Source: Candidatus Fusicatenibacter intestinigallinarum (lineage in GTDB: Bacteria > Bacillota > Clostridia > Lachnospirales > Lachnospiraceae). From it: DNA of 64,000 nt. Each line of letters starts with the position of its first letter. Position 1 is the stretch's first letter. The translations under genes were made by a program, and so were the position numbers. The stretch covers positions 1 to 64,000 of the forward strand of contig DWWU01000039.1 in the NCBI GenBank assembly GCA_019119555.1, written 5' to 3'. The notes below the pieces were generated by a model. The model saw only the letters and a list, made by a program, of their open reading frames with translations. It was not told where the DNA came from and did not search any database. Positions 22,837-32,020 of this stretch are shown here, piece after piece.

Positions 22837-23697
22837 ATGGCTAATGCAATTACATTAAGAAAACAGTATTCGACACTACTGGATGAGGTGTATAAACTTA
22901 CATCCTTAACAGCGGTTCTGGATGGACCAAATGATTTGGTCCAGGAAGGCGCAAATGCAAATGAGATTCTGATTCCTAAGATGTCCATGCAGGGTCTGGC
23001 TGACTACAACAAACAGACCGGTTATGTTGCGGGCGATATAACGTTGGAATATGAAACAAAAAAATGCACTTATGACCGTGGCCGTATGTTCACCGTGGAT
23101 GCGATGGACAATATTGAGTCTGCCGGTATTGCGTTCGGTCGTCTGTCCGGCGAGTTTCTGAGAACACAGGTTGTCCCGGAACTTGATGCGTGGAGACTGG
23201 CTTCTTACGCACAGATTTCAGGTGTGACAACTGTAAGTGCGGCGCTTTCGGACGGCAAAACGGCTCTTGCTGCCCTGAGAACCGCGCGCGGGAAAATTGA
23301 GAATGCAGAAGCAAATCTCGCAACTTGTTATCTGTTTATCAACCCGACAGTGCTTGGAATGATTGAAGATCTGGATACCACTGCTTCGAAAAAGGCGATT
23401 GAAGGATTTGCCGGGATTGTGAAGGTACCGCAGGGCAGGTTCTACAATAAGATCGCTTTGACCGCGAATGGTGCAGGAGGATATGCAAAGGCTTCCGGCG
23501 GACTGGATATGAATTTCCTGATCGTGGATAAGCAGGCTGCAATCCAGTACCAGAAACATACTGTATCCAAGATTATTACCCCCGAGCAGAATCAGGATGC
23601 AGATGCATGGAAGTTTGGATATCGAACAGTTGGCATTGCTGAGTGCAAGGATAATAAGAAAGACGGTATCTATGTGCATACAGTTGCGTCGGCGTAA
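22837..23697 (+). CDS. Major capsid protein
   Basis: 286 residues, 6 bp after the scaffold gene with AAAGGAG. Reads MANAITLRKQYSTLLDEVYK, with GYVAGDITLEYETKKCTYDRGRMF and MNFLIVDKQAAIQYQKH segments characteristic of the short HK97-fold capsid proteins that follow a Gp20 scaffold. Should be the most abundant late protein. Confidence 0.92.
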   Translation: MANAITLRKQYSTLLDEVYKLTSLTAVLDGPNDLVQEGANANEILIPKMSMQGLADYNKQTGYVAGDITLEYETKKCTYDRGRMFTVDAMDNIESAGIAFGRLSGEFLRTQVVPELDAWRLASYAQISGVTTVSAALSDGKTALAALRTARGKIENAEANLATCYLFINPTVLGMIEDLDTTASKKAIEGFAGIVKVPQGRFYNKIALTANGAGGYAKASGGLDMNFLIVDKQAAIQYQKHTVSKIITPEQNQDADAWKFGYRTVGIAECKDNKKDGIYVHTVASA

Positions 23698-23710
23698 ATG
23701 AGGTGATTCT

Positions 23711-24067
23711 ATGAAGGTAGATTATTCCTTCTATACGGGCACATATGGTGGAAATCGTATTTCACAGGACGACTGGCAGAGGATTTCCCGGAAGGCAGAG
23801 CAGCGGTTGGACAACTTTACGTTTGGCCGCTGCTCCGGCGACTGGGAGGGAGAAACATGGTGCAACCAGGCAAAATGTGCTGTGTGTGAGATGGCTGAGA
23901 TTATGCAGGCATATGAGAAGAGAAACGGCAAGACATCGGAGAATACAGATGGCTACTCCGTATCATACGATACCGGAAAATCTCTTGGAAGTATGCTGTA
24001 TGATGTCGTGAGGGTCTATCTCGGAAATACAGGACTGTTATATACAGGAGTGGACGCGGAATGCTGA
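23711..24067 (+). CDS. Head-tail connector protein
   Basis: 118 residues, helical (DDWQRISRKAEQRLDNFTFG, AVCEMAEIMQAYEKRNG), ending LYTGVDAEC. Size and position immediately after the capsid gene match Gp6-like adaptor proteins that sit below the portal. It overlaps the next gene by 7 bp. Confidence 0.8.
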   Translation: MKVDYSFYTGTYGGNRISQDDWQRISRKAEQRLDNFTFGRCSGDWEGETWCNQAKCAVCEMAEIMQAYEKRNGKTSENTDGYSVSYDTGKSLGSMLYDVVRVYLGNTGLLYTGVDAEC

Positions 24068-24396
24068 CGAACACAGACATTACAATCTATAACCGAAAAT
24101 ATGATCCGGAATCTCGGCTTGATATCTGGATCCGGGTATACGTTCCGGAGGCATGGTGGTATAAGAACGAAAAAGCGTCTATCACGACAGACGGTCTGAA
24201 AAGCGCTGATGTGTACACGATTCGGATCCCGGATACGAGTATTGTCCTGAAAAAGGACGATTATATTGTGAAGGGGAACTGCGATGTGGAGATGCAGACT
24301 GTCAAGGATCTGGAAGAACTGGAAAAGACCAGGATCACGTCAGCAAATTACAATACCTTCGGCGGGAATCCACATATAAAGGCGGTGGGAGCGTAA
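24061..24396 (+). CDS. Head closure-type protein
   Basis: 111 residues, beta-rich, (TNTDITIYNRKYDPESRLDI...IVKGNCDVEMQTV). It occupies the second connector slot, where the stopper (Gp16/head-closure) protein is encoded; similar to the DUF6751 proteins of Clostridia phages. ATGA overlap downstream. Confidence 0.75.
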   Translation: MLTNTDITIYNRKYDPESRLDIWIRVYVPEAWWYKNEKASITTDGLKSADVYTIRIPDTSIVLKKDDYIVKGNCDVEMQTVKDLEELEKTRITSANYNTFGGNPHIKAVGA

Positions 24397-24785
24397 TGGC
24401 AAAAGGAAAGAAAAAGTTTGAGATTAAGACACCACGAGGCACGGTGTACACCCAAGCGGCGAATGGCGGTAAGGTCACAGCCCGGCTTGAATGGAATCCT
24501 GGATTTGAGCCTGACACAGAAAAAGGATTCGAAAATGCGCAGGCGTTTATTGATTCCGAATGTATTCGCCGGATGAATCCCGAAACACCGCGCCGGACCG
24601 GTATGTTGATCAAGTCTGTGACACTTGGAACTGTAATCGGCAGCGGCGAGATCGATCAGATCGCGCCGTACGCCCGCCGTCAGTATTATGAGCATAAAGA
24701 GAAATCGTACTGGTTCGAGAGGATGAAGAACCGGCATAAGGACTCCATTTTGAAAGGAGCAGCAAAGTATGTCAAATCTTATTGA
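24396..24785 (+). CDS. Minor capsid/tail completion protein (HK97 gp10-like)
   Basis: 129 residues. The block RMNPETPRRTGMLIKSV and IAPYARRQYYEHKEKSYWFERM is shared by the Minor_capsid_2 / gp10-like neck proteins (RTG motif, APYA, W-E). It probably joins head and tail. It overlaps the following gene by 17 bp. Confidence 0.85.
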   Translation: MAKGKKKFEIKTPRGTVYTQAANGGKVTARLEWNPGFEPDTEKGFENAQAFIDSECIRRMNPETPRRTGMLIKSVTLGTVIGSGEIDQIAPYARRQYYEHKEKSYWFERMKNRHKDSILKGAAKYVKSY

Positions 24786-25200
24786 CAGCATCCGGGCGTT
24801 TATTTTGACCTGTCAATTTCTTCAGGACGGCCGCGTAAACGTGGACTATATCGGGGAGGAAATGGGATATTCCATTGATCCCCTGCCATGTGATCCTATC
24901 GTGCAGCGGTACACAGACGGCGGGGCGAAGAAGCAGTTTCAGTTCGCTTTTACCAGCCAGGAGGAATACGATCAGGATTCCCGGATCAATATTGAAAACA
25001 GTGGATTTTTTCAGGCGTTTGACGAATGGCTGGAAGAGCAGAGTTTCAATGGAAATTTTCCGGATCTTGGGGATGGTAAGATCCCCATTTTAATGGAAAC
25101 TTTAAACAGCGGTTATCTGTACGATACGAACGGGATCAATGCAAAGTATCGTATAGAATGTCGCTTAATTTATGCACAGGAGGTATACAGATATGGCTGA
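24769..25200 (+). CDS. Tail terminator protein (Minor_capsid_3-like)
   Basis: 143 residues. The pattern CDPIVQRYTDGGAKKQFQFAF and ENSGFFQAFDEWLEEQ is typical of tail terminators, which cap the tail tube at the neck. Position between gp10-like and tail tube genes agrees. Confidence 0.83.
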   Translation: MSNLIDSIRAFILTCQFLQDGRVNVDYIGEEMGYSIDPLPCDPIVQRYTDGGAKKQFQFAFTSQEEYDQDSRINIENSGFFQAFDEWLEEQSFNGNFPDLGDGKIPILMETLNSGYLYDTNGINAKYRIECRLIYAQEVYRYG

Positions 25201-25711
25201 TACAAAACCGAAGATTGTCAGAAGATCACAGCGTTTGGCGTTTATGAATACAGATCAGACCGGAAGCACTCCGAAATATGAACGCATGACTGGATTCACT
25301 ACGTTGACGAACAGCAAAGAGCCAAAGGAGTATTCCCGGCAGTATGTGGATGAGGATGCGGAGCGGTCTGATGTAGTCGGATATGCACCGTCTATCGAGT
25401 TTTCTTATGACCGGCATACAAACACACCCGTACATGATCGGCTGTCTGAAATCCATGACAAGGAACTTCTGGGGGATGATACTCATGTGGATATTGTGAG
25501 CGTGGATCGGTTTACAGAAGATACTCAGAAACGCTGTAAAGCAACTAGGAGGACCTATGCAGTGATTCCGGATACGGATGGCGATGGAACAGATGCAATG
25601 ATTTATTCCGGCACGTTTAAGTCAGTTTCAGAACTTGAGGAAGGGTATGCTACTTCTGAGGACAACTGGAAAACGGCGACCTATACTGCCGGAGCTATTC
25701 CTGCGGGCTGA
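25193..25711 (+). CDS. Major tail tube protein
   Basis: 172 residues from ATG at 25193 behind AGGAGG. Beta-rich with MTGFTTLTNSKEPKEYSRQYVDED and IEFSYDRHTNTPVHDRL segments found in tail tube proteins of A118-like phages. Hexamers stack to form the tail tube around the tape measure. Confidence 0.85.
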   Translation: MADTKPKIVRRSQRLAFMNTDQTGSTPKYERMTGFTTLTNSKEPKEYSRQYVDEDAERSDVVGYAPSIEFSYDRHTNTPVHDRLSEIHDKELLGDDTHVDIVSVDRFTEDTQKRCKATRRTYAVIPDTDGDGTDAMIYSGTFKSVSELEEGYATSEDNWKTATYTAGAIPAG

Positions 25712-25760
25712 TTTTATTGGCCTGCTGGAATTTTAATAGCGAAAAAGAGAGGATGAGCCT

Positions 25761-26132
25761 ATGAGCCTTTGGAAATGGAACGATGTAGAACTGGAAATTG
25801 ACATGGAGGATGTTGAGTTTTTGGAGAGGTACGAGAATGCCTTTAGTAATCTGGAACTCAAAGAAAGCGAGTTGCAGAAGACCGGTAAAAAATCAGAAAT
25901 TGCACGTGGTTACTGTGAAATGTTCTATTGTCTTTTCAATGAGATATTCGGACAGGGGACAGGAGAAAAGCTGCTGGGAGAAAAGATGAATATCCGGGTC
26001 TGTGAAGAGTGTTACGACTCTTTTATCGCGGCATGTCAGAAATGTGTGACTGACGCCAATAAACGGCAGAATGCGATGATCAACAAGTTCAGACCAAACA
26101 GGGCACAGAGAAGAGCAGCGGGGAAGAAGTGA
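25761..26132 (+). CDS. Tail assembly chaperone (Gp14-like)
   Basis: 123 residues, acidic helical protein (ELEIDMEDVEFLERYENAF) with basic C-terminus NRAQRRAAGKK. It is the first of two genes between tube and tape measure, the place of gpG-type chaperones. In many phages these two products are joined by a frameshift; here the second gene has its own start 4 bp later. Confidence 0.8.
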   Translation: MSLWKWNDVELEIDMEDVEFLERYENAFSNLELKESELQKTGKKSEIARGYCEMFYCLFNEIFGQGTGEKLLGEKMNIRVCEECYDSFIAACQKCVTDANKRQNAMINKFRPNRAQRRAAGKK

Positions 26133-26136
26133 TCAG

Positions 26137-26721
26137 ATGAACTTTTTCTATGAGGCATTTCCTGATTCTGTATGTGTCCGTGGAGAGGAAATTTCCATCA
26201 TTACAGACTTCCGGGAATATATCCGACTGTTGGATATGCTGAAATGTGAGGAACTGAATGATACGCAGAAAACAGAACTTCTGTCAGAGTATTTTCTGGA
26301 TGAAATCCTGATTGATGAAGAAGCGATCGCTGCGCTGACGGAATTTGTCCTGATGGACACCGAGGAGAAAAAGACAGAAGAGGATCCATCGGAAGATCAG
26401 AAAGATCAGGAGGAGCAGGACGGCAGCCAGAAGAATCTGTTCTCTTACGAGATAGATTATCCATTCATTTTGTCGGGGTTTCTGCGGGATTATGGTATCG
26501 ACCTTGAAACGGTGGATTACCTGCACTGGTGGAAGTTCCGCATGCTGTTTGATGGGTTATCAGAAGATACGGAGATCAAACAGAGGATCATGTACAGGGG
26601 AATTAATCTATCAGACATTAAGGATCAGGATGAACGGAAGCGGGTATCCCGCATTCAGAGGAAGATTCAGCTTCCGATGGAGGCATTGACAGATTATGAC
26701 ATCGGAAACGCATTCGCATGA
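26137..26721 (+). CDS. Bacteriophage Gp15 tail assembly protein
   Basis: 194 residues. Typical Gp15 family features: FFYEAFPDSVCVRGEEISIITDFREYIRLLDML at the start (in parts), an acidic low-complexity insert (EEKKTEEDPSEDQKDQEEQD), then YSYEIDYPFILSGFLRDYGIDL-like segment with YLHWWKFRMLFDGL. Together with the preceding gene it should fold or load the tape measure. Confidence 0.88.
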   Translation: MNFFYEAFPDSVCVRGEEISIITDFREYIRLLDMLKCEELNDTQKTELLSEYFLDEILIDEEAIAALTEFVLMDTEEKKTEEDPSEDQKDQEEQDGSQKNLFSYEIDYPFILSGFLRDYGIDLETVDYLHWWKFRMLFDGLSEDTEIKQRIMYRGINLSDIKDQDERKRVSRIQRKIQLPMEALTDYDIGNAFA

Positions 26722-26740
26722 TTTGAAAAAACCTCCGCTG

Positions 26741-26866
26741 ATGCGGAAATGGTACTGTTGCCCATATTGCAGAACAAAGCTGGCAATATACGATAATACC
26801 GCAAAGGCAACGGGACTATATATAAAATGCCGTACTTGCAAAAGGGAGGTATTGATCAGAATATAA
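26741..26866 (+). CDS. Cysteine-rich KTR/Com-like small protein, 41 aa
   Basis: 41 residues. CCPYCRTKLAIY and IKCRTCKREVLIRI give two CxxC pairs in a zinc ribbon resembling the cysteine-rich KTR (Com-like) proteins. No clear ribosome site is visible upstream, so expression may rely on coupling. Com proteins regulate translation in phage Mu; here the role is unknown. Confidence 0.6.
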   Translation: MRKWYCCPYCRTKLAIYDNTAKATGLYIKCRTCKREVLIRI

Positions 26867-26923
26867 GCGCTTTAAAGTGAGCCGGAGAGCCTGCGCTATT
26901 CACAGGGAAAGGAAGTGGATAGT

Positions 26924-29236
26924 ATGGCGGGCGGTTATGACGGCTCATTAAAATTCGATACCGCTATAGATGAGAAGGGTTTTAATAGTGGTATCACAAA
27001 ACTAGGAAGCCTGGCAAAAGGCGGACTAAAAGTAGTTGCTGCCGCAGTTGCCGGTGTGGCGACTGCGTTCGGAGCAGTGACCAAGGCTTCATTGGATTCA
27101 GTGGCGAGCCTGGAACAAAACATTGGCGGCGTTGAGACATTGTTTAAAGACAGCGCTCAGACGGTCATTGACAACGCCAATATGGCGTATAAAACAGCTG
27201 GAGTCTCTGCGAACAAGTACATGGAAACTGTGACAAGCTTCTCAGCATCATTGCTACAGGGGCTTGGAGGCGATACAGCCGAAGCAGCACGGATCGCAGA
27301 TATGGCAATGGTGGACATGTCTGATAATGCAAATAAATTTGGCACGAATATGGAGGATATTCAGAATGCGTACCAGGGATTTGCAAAGCAGAATTACACC
27401 ATGCTTGATAACCTGAAACTTGGATATGGCGGAACGCAGTCTGAAATGATCCGGCTGATCAACGACAGCGGAATCCTGAATGAGAAGATAGAAAATCTGG
27501 ATAATGTTTCGTTTGACCAGATTATCCAGGCGATCCATAAGATCCAAGAGAACATGGGTGTCGCCGGGACAACGAGCGAGGAAGCTCTGACAACCATTGA
27601 GGGATCTGTAAATGCAGCAAAAGCTGCGTTTGATAATTTCCTGAATGGTTCCAGTTCTCCGCAGGAACTTGCAGATGCTGTAATTACAGCTGGAAAGAAT
27701 ATTCTGAATAATCTGATGGAGATTGTTCCGAGGCTTGCGGAAGAACTTCCTCAGGTGGGAAGTATGCTTATGGACGGCCTTTCCGAATCGTTGAATTCCG
27801 GAAAGCTGAATGAGTTAATGGCGGTCGGCGGTGAGATTGTATCGAATCTGACGACGGGTATTATTTCCGCATTGCCCGGACTTGTTACCGCGGCAGCGCA
27901 GATTATAAGTTCCTTTAGTGCCAATATCGGATCGAGTATTCCGCAGTTATTGTCATCTGGAATGCAGATCATCCAGGCGATTGTCAGTGGGATGCTGCAG
28001 GTGTTGCCTGCTGTCGGAACGTTTGTCATACAGCTGATAACGGCATTGTATGAGCAGTTGACAGCTCAGGGTCCGGGGCTGTTACAGAAGGGATACGAAC
28101 TTCTGAGCAATATTATCAACGGATTTGTTCAGGCAATCCCGGAAGTGTTACCGAAAGTCCTCGATTTTATACAGGGAATTGGAGAGCAGCTGGCGTCGGC
28201 AGCACCGGTAATGATACAAAAAGGATTCGAACTGCTGAGCAAGCTGGTTGAAGGAATCGTATCGGCAATTCCAATTTTGATTGAGAGAGTGCCAGAGATC
28301 ATTTCCACATTTGCCAATGTTATCAATGATAATTTCCCGACAATACTGGCAAAAGGTGTGGAACTGATCGGGCAGCTGATTAAAGGAATCATTCAGGCTA
28401 TTCCTACATTGGTTGCCAATATTCCCAAGATCGTTTCGGCAATCGTAGATGTAATCGAGGCATTCAACTGGCTGAATCTTGGAAAGAACATTATCACACT
28501 TTTTAAAAATGGTATAACCGGTATGGTCGGCGCGGTTAAATCTGCGGGAAAAAGTGTATATGATGGCTTGCACAATGCTATAAAGAATTTGCCGACAACG
28601 CTGAGCAATATCGGAAAATCAGCTATGAATGGGCTGAAAAGTGCAATTTCATCAGCAGTCGGTACTGTCAGGTCGGCCGCACAAAGCGTTGGTACGGGAA
28701 TCCTGAATGCTTTGAAAAGCATACCCAGCCAGGTTATTTCAATAGGGAAAAATATTGTTACTGGTCTCTGGAACGGTATCTCTGGAATGGTCGGGTGGAT
28801 GACTAACAAGGTCAAGAGTTTTGCGAACTCTATTCTTGGAGGAATAAAAAACGCTCTTGGTATCCATTCACCGTCTCAAGTCATGCGCGATGAGGTAGGA
28901 AAAATGATGGCGCTCGGTACAGGAGTAGGGTTTGAACAAAATCTTCCTGTAGATGAAATGTCTTCTAGCCTGTCTGATTCCGTAAAGAGGATGCAGAGAA
29001 GGGCGGTAACGATTATGCAGAAGCCAATGATTACAACCGGTCAGGTGGTAGCGACATCTCAGGGAGGAAAAGGTAAAGATAACAATCCACAGCCGTTTGA
29101 CTATGATCGGATGGGTGAAGCGACGGCGAAAGCTATGGAAGGTATGGGGATCTACATGGACAGCAAACCAGTCGGAAAACTGGTTACGCCGACGGTAAAT
29201 GAAGAACTTGGAAAGCTGGATAGGAGAAAAACGTGA
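26924..29236 (+). CDS. Tail tape measure protein
   Basis: 770 residues starting MAGGYDGSLKFDTAIDEKGF; a GTG at 26915 is an alternative. It has the TP901-type N-terminus, a long run of helices and hydrophobic segments (300-560, IISSFSANIGSSIPQLL and similar repeated units), and the C-terminal IHSPSQVMRDEVGKMMALG signature. At about 0.15 nm per residue it predicts a tail near 115 nm. Contains repeated modules LLSxxVQAIPxxLPxxLDF. Confidence 0.93.
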   Translation: MAGGYDGSLKFDTAIDEKGFNSGITKLGSLAKGGLKVVAAAVAGVATAFGAVTKASLDSVASLEQNIGGVETLFKDSAQTVIDNANMAYKTAGVSANKYMETVTSFSASLLQGLGGDTAEAARIADMAMVDMSDNANKFGTNMEDIQNAYQGFAKQNYTMLDNLKLGYGGTQSEMIRLINDSGILNEKIENLDNVSFDQIIQAIHKIQENMGVAGTTSEEALTTIEGSVNAAKAAFDNFLNGSSSPQELADAVITAGKNILNNLMEIVPRLAEELPQVGSMLMDGLSESLNSGKLNELMAVGGEIVSNLTTGIISALPGLVTAAAQIISSFSANIGSSIPQLLSSGMQIIQAIVSGMLQVLPAVGTFVIQLITALYEQLTAQGPGLLQKGYELLSNIINGFVQAIPEVLPKVLDFIQGIGEQLASAAPVMIQKGFELLSKLVEGIVSAIPILIERVPEIISTFANVINDNFPTILAKGVELIGQLIKGIIQAIPTLVANIPKIVSAIVDVIEAFNWLNLGKNIITLFKNGITGMVGAVKSAGKSVYDGLHNAIKNLPTTLSNIGKSAMNGLKSAISSAVGTVRSAAQSVGTGILNALKSIPSQVISIGKNIVTGLWNGISGMVGWMTNKVKSFANSILGGIKNALGIHSPSQVMRDEVGKMMALGTGVGFEQNLPVDEMSSSLSDSVKRMQRRAVTIMQKPMITTGQVVATSQGGKGKDNNPQPFDYDRMGEATAKAMEGMGIYMDSKPVGKLVTPTVNEELGKLDRRKT

Positions 29237-29949
29237 TGAGCATTGGAGTAACTTTTGCGGATAAGGTTCATACGGCAGATGATTGGGGCCTTAAGCTTTT
29301 AAGCATTTATATTCCGATGCCGGAACCAAAAACGCAGACGATAGATATTTCCGGCGGCGATGGGACCATTGATCTGACGGAGATCAATGGCCGTCCGTCG
29401 TACAGCGACAGGGACGGCCTGGAACTCGTTTTTGACATTATGGATGGAAATTATAGCACCTGGTTCAGTAAATATTCCGAGTTCGCGGCATCCGTACATG
29501 GAAGAAAAGTGAAAATGGTCCTGGACGATGATCCGGATCATTATTATATGGTACGTCTGAAACTCGACGGGAAGAAAACCAATCCGGTATATGGACAGAT
29601 CACTTTCTCTGGAACGGCAGAACCGTTCAAATATGATCTGCAGGCCAGCAACGAGGACTGGCTTTGGGATACGTTCAATTTTGAAACAGGCGTGATCCGG
29701 GAACTGAAAGATCTGTCCATTACAGAAGAAAATAATACGATAACCATCACCGGCGGCGGAATTGATACTGCGCCGGTTTTTATTGTGACGGAGGCCGATA
29801 ACCTGCAGTTTGCCTATGGAGGACGGACATATACGCTGAAAGTCGGCCGCAACCGTTTCCCGGCAGTAAGGGTGGGAGAAGACGATGTTACGCTGACCTT
29901 CTCAGGAACAGGCAAGCTATCAGTGGAATACAGAGGGAGGTATCTGTGA
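29236..29949 (+). CDS. Distal tail protein (Dit/Sipho_tail)
   Basis: 237 residues overlapping the tape measure stop by 1 bp. FADKVHTADDWGLKLLSIYIP and the SGGDGTIDLTEINGRPSY region with YSDRDGLELVFDI match Dit proteins, which form the hexameric ring at the tail tip; the C-terminal galectin-like part holds receptor-binding proteins. Confidence 0.87.
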   Translation: MSIGVTFADKVHTADDWGLKLLSIYIPMPEPKTQTIDISGGDGTIDLTEINGRPSYSDRDGLELVFDIMDGNYSTWFSKYSEFAASVHGRKVKMVLDDDPDHYYMVRLKLDGKKTNPVYGQITFSGTAEPFKYDLQASNEDWLWDTFNFETGVIRELKDLSITEENNTITITGGGIDTAPVFIVTEADNLQFAYGGRTYTLKVGRNRFPAVRVGEDDVTLTFSGTGKLSVEYRGRYL

Positions 29950-32018
29950 TGTACCAGGTGTTGATAGACGGGCGTGATCTGTATTACCCGGGAGATGAAG
30001 AGTACACAGTGTCAGATGCGATCGTAAAATTGCAGCTAAATGACTCCGGAACCTTTGAGTGTAATGTACCGGTTACGAACCCGGAATATGCCAATATCAA
30101 AAACAGAATATCCATGATCCAGGTGCTAAAAGACAATGAGGAGATCTTTTACGGAGAAGTCAGGGAATCGGAAAAGGATTTCTACAGGACAAAACAAGTA
30201 TATGCGGTCGGAGAACTGGCATTTCTGTTTGACAGCATTCAGCCGCCGGCCAGATACCAGAACATTACTCCGCGGCAGCTTCTGGAGACCTGGCTGAATA
30301 TCCATAATGAACAGGTAGAGGACAAGAAAAAGTTTTATGTAGGAATGGTTACTGTCCAGGATCCGAACGACAGTCTGTACCGGTACACCAATTATGAAAC
30401 GACATTGGATTGTATCAGGGAGAAATTATGTGACAGGTTGGGCGGATATCTTCGGATCCGGAAGGAGAACGGGAAGAGATATCTGGATCTCGTGACACTG
30501 CAGGAATATGGAAAGATCTGTGAGCAGGCCATTGAATTCGGAGAAAACCTTCTGGACTATGCAGAGAATGTTTCGGCCTCCAATCTGTATACGGCGTGTA
30601 TCCCACAGGGCGCCCGCCTGGACGAAAGCCCCATCGAAGGTCTGGAGGCCTATGTAGATATCACATCCGTAAATGATGGAAAAAACTATGTGTATATCGA
30701 AGAGGCGGTCAATACCTATGGCTGGAACCGCTGTGTGGTATCGTGGGACGACGTTACCCAGCCGGAGAACCTGAAGACCAAAGCGGAAAACTGGCTGAAG
30801 GATGCTCAGTACGAATCAATGGTATTGAATGTAACAGCTGCGGATCTGTCGGTACTTAACGTAGATCTTGACAGCTTCTGCCTGGGAGATTATATACCGG
30901 TATATTCAGCGCCGCACGGCATGGACCGGTTGTTCCCGGTACAGAGTATGGAACTGCACCTGCAGTCGCCGGCGGATGATCGGCTGCAGCTGGGAACGAC
31001 GGTAAAACTCAGTTTTACACAGCAGAACCAGGGGAAGTATCAGAACCTGGTGGAGCAGCTGGAGCAGGGGCGGCAGGTGGCGGCGAGGCTGCAGAGTGCG
31101 ATCGATAATGCTACGGCGATGATGACCGGATCCAAGGGTGGATATAAGGTCACAGAGTATGATGAAAATGGATTGTGGCTGCGGGATCTGTACATGAATG
31201 CTCCGTCAAAGGAACAGGCTACAATGGTCATGCAGATCAACATGAACGGCATTGGCTTTTCTGACAGTGGATATGACGGACCGTATAAAACAGCGTGGAC
31301 CATTGATGGACAGTTTGTGGCTGATTATATCGTATCCGGATCCATGAGCGCCGACCGGATTCATGGCGGGGAATTACTGTCCAATAATTATAATGCAGAT
31401 ACCGGAACCGGAATGCGGATCGATCTTGATAATGGCGTGATAGATGCATCAAAACTGAACCTGTCAGATTACCTGAAGTATGATGAGACCAACACGGAAA
31501 TTCCATTGCAGATTGGTGGATGGCAAATAAAATTCCGGGATATTGACAATGAGTATTACAAAGGGCCAGCAGAATACTGGGATACTCTGGACACACAGGA
31601 GAATGGTATCGGTGCAAAAGGTCCGTGGATTGTATGGGGCGGGTGGAACGGGCAAAACGCACATGATCTAGCAAATTATAATTTTGTGGTAACAGACGAC
31701 GGGACGTGCAAAGCAATGGACTGGGTGACTGGGTCGCGCGCTGAATTAAAGAAAGACATACGGTCATATGATGGAAGCGGTCTGCAGCAGGTTCTCAATT
31801 CGGCCGTATATTGGTACCGGTTGAAAAATGAAAAATCCAAATGGAAGAATAAGGACCGCGAACGAGTGGGATTTATCATTGGAGAAGATTACCCTCTTTC
31901 GGATGATCTTCTGGATGGATCTGGTGGAAATGTTGATTTATATGCGGCGATTGCGATCGCTTATAAAGCGATCCAGGAACTGAGCAGGCAGATCGAGAAC
32001 TTGAAGGATGGTGAATGA
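29949..32018 (+). CDS. Tail-associated protein (Tal-like) with S74-type C-terminus
   Basis: 689 residues. The N-terminal ~350 residues are a gp27-like tail hub (phage minor structural protein/prophage endopeptidase tail), the middle has beta-rich repeats, and the end SRAELKKDIRSYDGSGL to YKAIQELSRQIENLK resembles the peptidase S74 intramolecular chaperone with its conserved Ser-x4-Lys. Such domains trimerise tail fibres and then cut themselves off. The hub should initiate DNA ejection and carry the fibre encoded next. Confidence 0.83.
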   Translation: MYQVLIDGRDLYYPGDEEYTVSDAIVKLQLNDSGTFECNVPVTNPEYANIKNRISMIQVLKDNEEIFYGEVRESEKDFYRTKQVYAVGELAFLFDSIQPPARYQNITPRQLLETWLNIHNEQVEDKKKFYVGMVTVQDPNDSLYRYTNYETTLDCIREKLCDRLGGYLRIRKENGKRYLDLVTLQEYGKICEQAIEFGENLLDYAENVSASNLYTACIPQGARLDESPIEGLEAYVDITSVNDGKNYVYIEEAVNTYGWNRCVVSWDDVTQPENLKTKAENWLKDAQYESMVLNVTAADLSVLNVDLDSFCLGDYIPVYSAPHGMDRLFPVQSMELHLQSPADDRLQLGTTVKLSFTQQNQGKYQNLVEQLEQGRQVAARLQSAIDNATAMMTGSKGGYKVTEYDENGLWLRDLYMNAPSKEQATMVMQINMNGIGFSDSGYDGPYKTAWTIDGQFVADYIVSGSMSADRIHGGELLSNNYNADTGTGMRIDLDNGVIDASKLNLSDYLKYDETNTEIPLQIGGWQIKFRDIDNEYYKGPAEYWDTLDTQENGIGAKGPWIVWGGWNGQNAHDLANYNFVVTDDGTCKAMDWVTGSRAELKKDIRSYDGSGLQQVLNSAVYWYRLKNEKSKWKNKDRERVGFIIGEDYPLSDDLLDGSGGNVDLYAAIAIAYKAIQELSRQIENLKDGE

Positions 32019-32020
32019 TA